Assembly: GCA_002423705.1 (NCBI GenBank) | Contig: DINW01000084.1 | Location: 1-6,712 of the forward strand | Length of the DNA: 6,712 nt | From: Clostridium sp. UBA5530 | GTDB taxonomy: Bacteria > Bacillota > Clostridia > Clostridiales > Clostridiaceae | Reading direction: 5' to 3' | Shown here: piece by piece, positions 1-5,949 of the stretch | Layout of the letters: each line of letters starts with the position of its first letter | Numbering within the stretch: position 1 is the first letter of the stretch | Translations under genes and position numbers: made by a program | Notes under the pieces: generated by a model | Seen by the model: only the letters and a program-made list of their open reading frames with translations | Databases searched by the model: none | Told to the model about the DNA's origin: nothing

Positions 1-180
1 TTCCTCGCTCCTGCTCTTCCTTGTACTAATCGCTTCTAATCATTTTAATCCATTATACTGATTTGTAATCAGCGTTGAATTGTTCAATCTTAGCTTTTAC
101 TCTCTAGAATTGCTGGTTTAAGTTTATCTAAACTTTTTTTACTCTGTTCAATTTTCAAAGACCTTGTCGCTTCTTGCGAC
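1..180 (-). ncRNA. Probable rRNA operon leader (5' external spacer), 16S gene off the left edge
   Basis: Read leftwards from a predicted start near 180, the transcript begins almost immediately with a GTCGC/GCGAC hairpin (166-180). A boxA-like stretch, TCTTTGAAAATTGAACAGAG, follows at about 142-163. Such sequences mark rRNA leaders in Bacillota and serve Nus-dependent antitermination. Further small hairpins lie at 120-135 (AAGTTTA/TAAACTT), 75-87 (TTGAA/TTCAA) and 58-72 (CTGATT/AATCAG). There is no open frame and no tRNA-like fold. The 16S gene is inferred; no mature rRNA sequence is visible in the window. The leader could instead belong to another stable-RNA operon. Confidence 0.6.
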
Positions 181-186
181 TTCTTA

Positions 187-237
187 ATATTATCATTTAA
201 GTTGTTTTTTGTCAACCTATTTTTTTATTTTTTAGCT
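187..237 (-). promoter_or_regulatory. Strong stable-RNA promoter with UP-like element
   Basis: On the minus strand the -35 is a perfect TTGACA (215-210). It is followed by a 17-bp spacer and a -10 of TAATAT (192-187). Just upstream, 217-237 is almost pure A/T with A-tracts (AAAAAATAAAAAAATA), as expected of an rRNA UP element that binds the alpha C-terminal domain. The predicted start near 180 opens directly into the leader hairpin. It fires leftwards, away from the lipoprotein gene that begins at 474. Confidence 0.7.
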
Positions 238-411
238 GACTGATTTTGTTCCACAGAACCACGGAACGTTTTATATAATATCATCTTTTAGGATTGCCAT
301 TATATATTGTATTCACTTTACCCTATTATTATACTAATAATTCTTTATTTTGCTCATAAATTCTTTTATATACTTATGTAGATACACTAGGCTCCGTATT
401 TTACTTTTTTA
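238..411. other. Divergent intergenic spacer, no gene seen
   Basis: This A/T-rich stretch separates the leftward stable-RNA promoter from the rightward lipoprotein promoter. I see no open frame with a ribosome binding site, no RNA gene and no convincing further promoter. The only structured piece is a cluster of GTTC/GAAC half-sites at 248-267. Confidence 0.5.
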
Positions 412-440
412 TTGTCTCTCCCGGAAGCTTATGCTATAAT
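412..440 (+). promoter_or_regulatory. Promoter of the first lipoprotein gene
   Basis: The -35 TTGTCT (412-417), a 17-bp spacer and a perfect -10 TATAAT (435-440) make a good sigma-A promoter. It is strengthened by a TG at 432-433, giving an extended -10 (TGCTATAAT). The predicted start near 447 leaves a leader of about 27 nt, enough only for the ribosome binding site at 461-466. Confidence 0.75.
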
Positions 441-473
441 ATTGATTATTATCCAAATAAAGGAGGAATTCAT

Positions 474-1364
474 TTGAAAAGAAAACTATTCTGCTTTTTT
501 ACGGCATTACTTATGATACTTTCTTTCGTATCATGTTCAAAAGAAAAATCTACAGATGACTTTCTAAAGTCAACCTTAGATAAAATGTCTTCATTAGATC
601 CAGTAGAACAAAGTATAAAAATGTCCATCTCTGATACTTCCAACAATGCTCAATTAACTCAAATGATTATGAATATGAAGAGTAATGTAAATTCTAAAAA
701 GTTTTATTGTGATGTTTCATATTCTATGCCAATTCCGCAAAGTGCTTCTACAAAACTTTCTATGTCAATAGTTGGAGATAATGATAAGGTTTTTTTAAAG
801 ATTCCAAGCATCTTCCCTAAATACATAGATATCTCTGATTCTAAAGAAGGTTCAGAAATGAAGAACTCTATTTCCCAAAATAGCCTTAAGGAAAAAGATT
901 CTCAGTATAATCAAGTGTTAGAAAAGATTTTTACCGATGCTATAGAAAAGAAATCTTCTTTAACTACAACAAAAAAGACAATTAGAGGCACAGAACAAAC
1001 ACTGCGGGAACTCTCTGCATCCTTCGATGAAACAGCAGTCAATGATTTATTAAAGGAATATGTAAAAGATATGTTGCAAAGCAACCCTGGTAGTTCTAAT
1101 TCCCAAGGTGGTGCCAATGATATTAAATCAGCTACAGATTCTATGTCAATAACTAACTTTAAGTTTACTACTGATATAACAGAAGATTTTGTTCCTGTAT
1201 ATACTACAATGAGTTATACCATGAAGATTGGTAATTCTTCCTTTGATGTTTCTATGGATTTAACCATAGTTAACTTTGGAGATGACGTAAAGGTTCCATC
1301 TATTAATTCTGATGAAATAGCATCCCCTTCAGAAACAAAGAACTTGCCATTTTCTTTTCAATAA
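474..1364 (+). CDS. Secreted lipoprotein, LppX/LolA-like fold suspected
   Basis: This 296-residue protein has a lipoprotein signal peptide: basic KRK at 2-4, a hydrophobic core at 5-19, and a lipobox-like FVSC ending at Cys21, which should be lipidated and hold the protein on the outer face of the membrane. The -3 residue is Phe rather than the usual Leu, so the lipobox is slightly off consensus. The mature part is Ser/Thr/Lys-rich. Alternating strands at about 77-120 and 227-275 and a closing segment (VNFGDDVKVPSI, 266-277) recall LppX/DUF6612-type lipoproteins; this is a resemblance, not an identification. The middle (about 140-200) is helical and charged. The start is TTG, chosen because AGGAGG lies 7 nt upstream (461-466) and the signal peptide begins there. 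It is monocistronic, with its own promoter and terminator. The ligand is unknown. Confidence 0.85.
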   Translation: MKRKLFCFFTALLMILSFVSCSKEKSTDDFLKSTLDKMSSLDPVEQSIKMSISDTSNNAQLTQMIMNMKSNVNSKKFYCDVSYSMPIPQSASTKLSMSIVGDNDKVFLKIPSIFPKYIDISDSKEGSEMKNSISQNSLKEKDSQYNQVLEKIFTDAIEKKSSLTTTKKTIRGTEQTLRELSASFDETAVNDLLKEYVKDMLQSNPGSSNSQGGANDIKSATDSMSITNFKFTTDITEDFVPVYTTMSYTMKIGNSSFDVSMDLTIVNFGDDVKVPSINSDEIASPSETKNLPFSFQ

Positions 1365-1372
1365 TTTTAATC

Positions 1373-1418
1373 AGTGCTGTAAAATTGCTTTTAACTAGTT
1401 TTACAGCACTTCCTTTTC
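1373..1418 (+). terminator. Intrinsic terminator of the first lipoprotein gene
   Basis: A perfect 12-bp stem, AGTGCTGTAAAA (1373-1384) with TTTTACAGCACT (1399-1410), is followed by a T-rich run (TCCTTTTC). It begins 8 nt after the stop codon and should end transcription before the second lipoprotein gene. Confidence 0.8.
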
Positions 1419-1511
1419 AATTCATTTTTACCTAGTGTTATGGCTAATACCTTTAAGCTTAAATTAACAGTAGATATATCTCCATATAATTTCAACTAGC
1501 CCCATAATAAA

Positions 1512-1530
1512 GTTCAAGTTCCTCTTGAAC
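1512..1530. repeat. Short inverted repeat GTTCAAG-N5-CTTGAAC
   Basis: Two perfect 7-bp arms (1512-1518 and 1524-1530) are separated by TTCCT. The repeat lies about 70-85 bp upstream of the -10 of the second lipoprotein gene. No U tract follows on the plus strand, so it is not a plus-strand terminator. It could be an operator or just a small hairpin. Confidence 0.4.
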
Positions 1531-1597
1531 CTAAATATCACTTCATATACTCCCTTAACTTTAATTTTATATGAAAGATTTTCTACTCTTAAACGAT

Positions 1598-1603
1598 TAT
1601 AAT
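1598..1603 (+). promoter_or_regulatory. -10 element of the second lipoprotein gene
   Basis: A perfect TATAAT sits 34 bp before the TTG start. No good -35 is found at 16-18 bp spacing (AAGATT at 1575-1580 is the nearest in place). The promoter is therefore weak, factor-dependent or uncertain. A poorer alternative lies upstream: TTGAAC (1525-1530), a 15-bp spacer and TATACT (1546-1551). Confidence 0.5.
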
Positions 1604-1637
1604 ATTATTGACTATTTAAACTAAGGAGGTATTAACA

Positions 1638-2678
1638 TTGCGTTTTAAAAATAAATCAATTGCCCCACTTCTAATTATTTCACTGATAGTTTCCTTTACT
1701 TTAAGCGGTTGTGGTAAAGATGATTCTGCTACATCCCCTAGTACCACTGATAGCAGTTCTTCTTCCAACAAGGTCAGTGCTACATCCTCTAGTAATAATG
1801 GTACTACCTTGAATATTTCCGTGCCAAATAAAGATGTATCTATTACAAATCCAGAAATGTCTATTCCAGGGTCCCAGGGTAGTGAAGATGGTGAAAACCT
1901 CTTTTTTATAAACTATAGTGACAATAACAAAATATATAAAACTCCATTAAAAGATATTAAAACTTCTATAGACATATTAAAATCAGAAAAAGTTTCCGAT
2001 GATATTGCTTATGATCTAGTTACTAATAATGGATACATATATTATAGTAACAAAAGCGATGGTGGAAAAATATATAAGCTAAAAATAGATGGTTCCGAAA
2101 GAACTAAAATAGGAGAAGATAATGCCTCAAACCTAACTTTAAGAGGTAATGATTTATATTACATAAACAATTCCGATGGAAATAAAATTTTCAAACTTCC
2201 TTTGGATACTCTAGAAAAATTTATGGTTACTTCAGATTATTGTTCTAATATGCTAGTTACAGATGATCGGGTCTTTTATTCTAACGGAAATGATGGTTTT
2301 AAACTTTATGTGGTAAAAAATGATGGTAGTAGTAAAAATAAACTATGCAACGATACTTCAGTATCTTTTGCTCTATCAAAAGAAGGCCTATTTTATGTTA
2401 ATAAATCAGATAATAATAAGCTTTATAACTATAAAATTGCTGACAATAAATCTACTAAAATACTAGATGACAGATGTGATAATTTATTCATTGACGGAGA
2501 ATGGATTTATTATATAAACAAAAGCGACATGAGTAAATTATATAAAGTAAACGCAGACGGTACGGGGAAGGCTTTAGCTATTGATGAAATGATTCGAAGT
2601 TATTCTATATTTAAAGACAATATTCTTTATCAAAGACAGGTAGATTATAAATCTGTAATAAAAGTATCCTTAAAATAG
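1638..2678 (+). CDS. Lipoprotein with 39-residue repeats, probable DUF5050-type beta-propeller
   Basis: This is a 346-residue exported lipoprotein. A basic N-terminus and hydrophobic core lead to a clean lipobox LSGC with Cys25. A Ser/Thr/Asn-rich linker (about 28-60) then leads to a repeat domain from about residue 88 to the end. The repeat core, of the form (Y/F)-x-N-x-(S/N)-D-x-x-K-(I/L)-(Y/F), recurs at 135, 174, 213, 252 and 291, exactly every 39 residues, with a more spaced first unit at 90 and a degraded last one from 329. Units start with a strand such as WIYYIN or DLYYIN and carry a DG turn. This matches DUF5050/propeller-type sensor or adhesin-like lipoproteins; six or seven blades are possible. 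The TTG start is supported by AAGGAGGT (1623-1630) 7 nt upstream. No catalytic motif is seen and the function is unknown. Confidence 0.87.
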   Translation: MRFKNKSIAPLLIISLIVSFTLSGCGKDDSATSPSTTDSSSSSNKVSATSSSNNGTTLNISVPNKDVSITNPEMSIPGSQGSEDGENLFFINYSDNNKIYKTPLKDIKTSIDILKSEKVSDDIAYDLVTNNGYIYYSNKSDGGKIYKLKIDGSERTKIGEDNASNLTLRGNDLYYINNSDGNKIFKLPLDTLEKFMVTSDYCSNMLVTDDRVFYSNGNDGFKLYVVKNDGSSKNKLCNDTSVSFALSKEGLFYVNKSDNNKLYNYKIADNKSTKILDDRCDNLFIDGEWIYYINKSDMSKLYKVNADGTGKALAIDEMIRSYSIFKDNILYQRQVDYKSVIKVSLK

Positions 2679-2680
2679 TT

Positions 2681-2722
2681 ATAACCCTAAAGCTTAAAAC
2701 TAAGAAGCTTTAGGGTTATTTT
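2681..2722 (+). terminator. Bidirectional terminator between convergent genes
   Basis: A perfect 15-bp stem, ATAACCCTAAAGCTT (2681-2695) with AAGCTTTAGGGTTAT (2705-2719), has a 9-nt loop and is followed by TTT on the plus strand. It starts 2 nt after the lipoprotein stop codon and lies 19 nt beyond the murD stop. On the minus strand the hairpin is followed by a weaker AACTATTTT, so it probably terminates both transcripts, more strongly on the plus strand. Confidence 0.85.
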
Positions 2723-2737
2723 GACTTAATGTGAGTT

Positions 2738-4117
2738 TTACTTCATATTTTCTACTAACTCCCTAAATTTATTTCCTCTCACCTCAAAATTAGGAAATGC
2801 ATCAAAGCTAGCACATGCTGGAGATAAAACTACATAGTCTCCTGACTTAGCTATATCTTTAGCCTTTTCCACAGCTTTATCCAGTGAAGTTACCATGTGC
2901 ATAGGGATATTTATCTTTTCTTCTTCTCTTAAGTCATCAAATACTTTCTTTATCTTATCTCTTGTTGCACCCATAAGTATTAATTCCTTTATATTGTTAT
3001 GGCCTTTTTGAGCTAATGGCTCAAAGGGTATCTTCTTATCATATCCTCCCACTATAAGTATAACGGGTTTCTCAAAGCTACTTATTGTTGCTAAAGTTCT
3101 TGTTGGGCTAGATCCAATAGAATCATTATAGTATTTAACCCCATGAACTTCCTTTATAAATTGATTTCTGTGTTCTACACCATTAAAGGTACAAACTACA
3201 TGATGCATATTTTCTATAGAAACTTCATCCTTAGTGGCTAGAAATGCTGTCAAATAGTTCTCTACATTATGAAGTCCTTTTATCAATATCTCTTCAGCCT
3301 TACATACCGGTTTTTGTCCTAAATATAAAACATTATCCTTTAAATATGCTCCTTCACTAATAATCCTTTTGCTGGAAAAAAATCTCACCTTTCCTTTAGC
3401 CTCATCCTTAAAGGAATAAGTTATATCATTTTCTCTGTTTAGAATCAATAAATTCTCAGGATTTTGATACTTAAATATACTTTTCTTAGCATCTATATAC
3501 TCTTCCATATCTTTATGCATATCCAAATGGTTAGGACTTAAGTTAGTTACTACAGCTACTTCTGGTGAGGTATTCATGGTCATAAGCTGGAAAGAAGATA
3601 ATTCCAATACCACCTTATGGTCTTCCTTTATATCTTCTATTTGTGCAAATAGAGGCTTACCTATGTTCCCTCCAACCCAAGTTTTAAATCCCTGTTGTTG
3701 CAATAGCTTACTTATGATAGTAGTAGTGGTAGTTTTTCCATCACTACCTGTTATACCGTAAATTTTAGCTGGGCAATATCTAAGAAATTCTTCCATTTCT
3801 GAAGTTATATAGGTTCCTTCTTCCTTGGCTTTGGTTAAGTAAGGATTATCTATCCTCATACCCGGTGTTTTAAATATCACCTGAAATCCTGTTAGGTTCT
3901 GCAAATAATTTTCTCCAAGAGATAATTTTACTCCTTGAGATTTTAACCTATATGCATTATCCCCTAAGGCCTCTTCGTCCTTTTTATCAAAAGCTGTAAC
4001 TTGGGCTCCTAACTTTATAAGAAAGTTGATAAGAGGTATATTGCTAACCCCTATGCCTACTACAGCAACCTTTTTATTTTTTATAAAATCCTTGAATATT
4101 TGAAAGTCCTTTTTCAT
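2738..4117 (-). CDS. murD: UDP-N-acetylmuramoyl-L-alanine--D-glutamate ligase
   Basis: MurD is the cytoplasmic ATP-dependent ligase that adds D-glutamate to UDP-MurNAc-L-Ala in peptidoglycan precursor synthesis. At 459 residues it has normal length. The N-terminal Rossmann-like UDP-binding domain shows VAVVGIGVSN (17-26). The central ATPase domain shows the P-loop GITGSDGKTT (121-130), LELSSFQL (171-178), NHLD (196-199) and the probable carbamylated lysine in DAKK (about 211). HNVEN (283-287) and EHR (315-317) follow. The C-terminal domain has NDS (331-333), GGYDK (357-361) and SPACASFD (432-439). The position that is Lys in the familiar NDSKATN motif is Ile334 here. The ATG is preceded by GGAGGAGG with close spacing. 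The gene lies 44 bp after glyQS with no terminator between, and outside the usual mraY-murG division cluster, so T-box control through glyQS is likely. Confidence 0.95.
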   Translation of the reverse strand: MKKDFQIFKDFIKNKKVAVVGIGVSNIPLINFLIKLGAQVTAFDKKDEEALGDNAYRLKSQGVKLSLGENYLQNLTGFQVIFKTPGMRIDNPYLTKAKEEGTYITSEMEEFLRYCPAKIYGITGSDGKTTTTTIISKLLQQQGFKTWVGGNIGKPLFAQIEDIKEDHKVVLELSSFQLMTMNTSPEVAVVTNLSPNHLDMHKDMEEYIDAKKSIFKYQNPENLLILNRENDITYSFKDEAKGKVRFFSSKRIISEGAYLKDNVLYLGQKPVCKAEEILIKGLHNVENYLTAFLATKDEVSIENMHHVVCTFNGVEHRNQFIKEVHGVKYYNDSIGSSPTRTLATISSFEKPVILIVGGYDKKIPFEPLAQKGHNNIKELILMGATRDKIKKVFDDLREEEKINIPMHMVTSLDKAVEKAKDIAKSGDYVVLSPACASFDAFPNFEVRGNKFRELVENMK

Positions 4118-4161
4118 GTAAACCTCCTCCTATATATTCCCCTAATTTAGAAAATATTACT

Positions 4162-5556
4162 TTAGAATTCAAGCTTTTCCTCTATATAATTCTTCAATTC
4201 ATCTATAGATATTCTAATCTGCTCCATAGTATCTCTATCTCTCACTGTAACAGTATTATTCTCTAAAGTATCAAAGTCAACAGTTATACAATATGGAGTT
4301 CCAATTTCATCTTCTCTTCTATATCTCTTTCCTATGGATCCTGCCTCATCATAATCCACTGAAAAATATTTACTAAGGTTAGAATAAACTTCTCCTGCCT
4401 TATCTGAAAGTTTCTTAGAAAGAGGAAGTATGGCTGCTTTAAATGGGGCAAGGGATGGATGTAGGTGAAGCACTGTTCTTGTATCCTTTCCTCCATCAAG
4501 CTCTTCTTCGTCATAAGCTTCTATTAAAAATGCTAATGCAACTCTATCTGCCCCTAAAGAAGGCTCTATGCAGTAAGGTACATATCTTTCATTTGTATTT
4601 GGATCAAGGTAACTTAAATCCTGCCCTGAATGTTCCATATGCTTCTTAAGATCATAATCTGTTCTATCAGCTATACCCCAAAGCTCTCCCCATCCAAATG
4701 GGAATAGATATTCTATGTCAGAAGTTGCATTGCTATAGAAAGATAGTTCTTCTTGTTCATGGTTTCTCATCCTTAAATTATCCTTATTCATACCTAAAGA
4801 TAATAAGAAGTTCCAGCAATAATCTCTCCAATATTCAAACCATTCTAGGTCTTCTCCTGGCTTGCAGAAAAATTCAAGTTCCATCTGCTCAAACTCTCTA
4901 AGTCTGAAGGTAAAGTTTCCTGGAGTTATCTCATTTCTAAAGGATTTACCTATTTGAGCTATTCCAAAAGGAACCTTCTTTCTAGAAGATCTTTGGACAT
5001 TTCTAAAGTTTACGAATATACCTTGAGCAGTTTCTGGTCTTAGGTATATTTCTGACTTAGAATCTTCAGTAACCCCTTGGAATGTTTTAAACATAAGATT
5101 AAATTTTCTTATATCAGTAAAGTTTTTCTTTCCACATTTAGGACAGCATATATTATTCTCATCAATATAATTTTTTAGTTCTTCGTTGGACCACCCATCT
5201 GCAGAAGCCACTTCTACTCCATTTTCGCTCATATGATCCTCTACGATTTTGTCAGCTCTATATCTAGTTTTACATTCCTTACAATCCATAAGTGGGTCAG
5301 AGAATCCCCCAACGTGCCCAGATGCTACCCATACTTCACTATTCATAAGGATTGCACAATCAACTCCAACATTATATGGGCTTTCTTGAACAAATTTTCT
5401 CCACCATGCTTTTTTTACATTGTTTTTGAATTCTACTCCTAAAGGACCATAGTCCCATGAGTTAGCTAATCCTCCATATATATCTGAGCCTGGAAATATA
5501 AATCCCCTATTTTTACACAGTGCCACCATTTTATCCATTGTCTTTTCTACTGCCAT
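4162..5556 (-). CDS. glyQS: Glycyl-tRNA synthetase, single-chain alpha2 type
   Basis: It charges tRNA-Gly with glycine using ATP in the cytoplasm. The 464-residue chain is the homodimeric class II form, unlike the alpha2beta2 GlyQ/GlyS enzyme. The N-terminus has FPGSDIYGGLANSWDYGPLG (21-40), typical of this family. Motif 1 surroundings include ASGHVGGFSDP (78-88). Two Cys pairs, DCKECK (C92, C95) and CCPKCG (C138, C141), look like a zinc site. Motif 2 is FRNE (206-209) through REFEQMELE (220-228). Motif 3 is EPSLGADR (331-338). The anticodon-binding domain runs from about 366 (HPSLAPFKAAILPL) to the C-terminus. The ATG start has AGGAGG 9 nt upstream (5571-5566). Expression is controlled by the glycine T-box leader directly upstream, and murD follows in the same direction. 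Some databases name this gene glyS. Confidence 0.96.
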   Translation of the reverse strand: MAVEKTMDKMVALCKNRGFIFPGSDIYGGLANSWDYGPLGVEFKNNVKKAWWRKFVQESPYNVGVDCAILMNSEVWVASGHVGGFSDPLMDCKECKTRYRADKIVEDHMSENGVEVASADGWSNEELKNYIDENNICCPKCGKKNFTDIRKFNLMFKTFQGVTEDSKSEIYLRPETAQGIFVNFRNVQRSSRKKVPFGIAQIGKSFRNEITPGNFTFRLREFEQMELEFFCKPGEDLEWFEYWRDYCWNFLLSLGMNKDNLRMRNHEQEELSFYSNATSDIEYLFPFGWGELWGIADRTDYDLKKHMEHSGQDLSYLDPNTNERYVPYCIEPSLGADRVALAFLIEAYDEEELDGGKDTRTVLHLHPSLAPFKAAILPLSKKLSDKAGEVYSNLSKYFSVDYDEAGSIGKRYRREDEIGTPYCITVDFDTLENNTVTVRDRDTMEQIRISIDELKNYIEEKLEF

Positions 5557-5584
5557 TTCCTTATACCTCCTAATTAATTCTTTA

Positions 5585-5615
5585 AAGATGAATAAACATC
5601 AAATTACTGCATCTT
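5585..5615 (-). other. Mutually exclusive small hairpins in the glyQS 5' UTR
   Basis: Between the T-box U tract (5681) and the glyQS ribosome binding site there are about 110 A/T-rich bases without a gene. Within them, on the plus strand, AAGATG (5585-5590) can pair with CATCTT (5610-5615), or its GATG part with CATC (5597-5600). Both stems are short and may be coincidental. They end about 14 nt upstream of the Shine-Dalgarno. Confidence 0.25.
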
Positions 5616-5680
5616 AAGTTTAGCCATTTTGTTTGAATTTATTACCATATTAACATATTTAATATATTAAATTTAATTAC

Positions 5681-5742
5681 AAAAAAGCTTATACCAATAA
5701 AGGGACGGAAAAATCCGCGGTTCCACCCTCTTTGGCATAAGC
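5681..5742 (-). terminator. T-box terminator helix enclosing the antiterminator
   Basis: On the RNA, GCUUAUGCCAA (5742-5732) pairs with UUGGUAUAAGC (5697-5687) over 11 bp, including one G-U. After a one-base bulge at 5698, AGAGGG (5731-5726) pairs with CCCUUU (5704-5699). The helix ends in a six-U tract (5686-5681). The T-box antiterminator lies inside as its apical part: AGGG/CCCU, the UGGAACC bulge, GCGGA/UCCGU and a UUUU loop (5729-5701). No separate downstream repeat complementary to UCCGUCCCU is present, unlike the usual competing T-box terminator. Confidence 0.8.
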
Positions 5743-5872
5743 CCTACTTTCATAAAATATAGCTCAAAAGTTCCATTCGCTTAAACTCCTTAATGATTTT
5801 CACCAGCCACCATCTCTCTAAAAAAGCCTCTAAGCTACTACTCTTTGTCATAGCTTTAATATATAATTATAA
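5681..5872 (-). promoter_or_regulatory. Glycine T-box leader of glyQS
   Basis: The T-box sequence AGGGTGGAACCGCGGA reads 5729-5714 and is unmistakable. Its UGGA (5725-5722) should pair with the UCCA acceptor end of uncharged tRNA-Gly. Stem I spans about 5855-5761. It has a kink-turn AUGA (5851-5848) and a loop E pair, AGUA (5839-5836) with GAA (5778-5776). Its specifier is GGA (5774-5772), aligned with GAA-A-GGC-A of the B. subtilis glyQS leader as I recall it. The middle helix is GCUUA/UAAGC. Above it sit the AGAGAG bulge (5819-5814) and the GGUGGCUGGUG distal module. Stem II and the IIA/B pseudoknot are absent, because only 18 nt separate stem I from the terminator arm. Binding of uncharged tRNA-Gly(UCC) should allow read-through into glyQS and murD. 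Confidence 0.93.
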
Positions 5873-5877
5873 GTTAT

Positions 5878-5905
5878 ATTCTAGCAAATACTATAAAATT
5901 GTCAA
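5878..5905 (-). promoter_or_regulatory. Promoter of the T-box-glyQS-murD unit
   Basis: On the minus strand a perfect -35 TTGACA (5905-5900), a 16-bp spacer and a -10 TAGAAT (5883-5878, 5/6) form a strong promoter. A TGC just before the -10 makes it an extended -10. The predicted start is near 5871, about 15 nt upstream of stem I. The -35 lies 44 bp past the stop codon of the TRIC-family gene. Confidence 0.8.
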
Positions 5906-5949
5906 GAGAATAATTTTTTTACCCTTTTAAAAAACTTATATAATACTTC

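Noticed and set aside
248..259. GTTC-N4-GAAC as a LexA (SOS) box
   Set aside because: The half-sites are in the opposite order to the Gram-positive GAAC-N4-GTTC operator.
911..1117. Open frame on the minus strand inside the first lipoprotein gene
   Set aside because: Short, antisense to a well-supported gene, no ribosome binding site recognised, and composition typical of a shadow frame.
1452..1463. TTTAAGCTTAAA perfect palindrome
   Set aside because: A 12-bp A/T-rich palindrome is expected by chance at this composition, and it is not placed at a promoter.
3576..3761. Plus-strand open frame inside murD
   Set aside because: It is antisense to the P-loop region of murD. Its poly-Val stretch is the complement of the Thr-rich KTTTTT segment.
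4332..5442. Several 60-69 codon open frames overlapping glyQS
   Set aside because: They lie within the conserved glyQS frame, lack Shine-Dalgarno sequences and have no recognisable domains.
5915..5934. TTTTTTA/TAAAAAA inverted repeat between the TRIC gene and the glyQS promoter, as a terminator
   Set aside because: The 7-bp stem is all A-T, too weak for an intrinsic terminator, and nothing GC-rich supports it.
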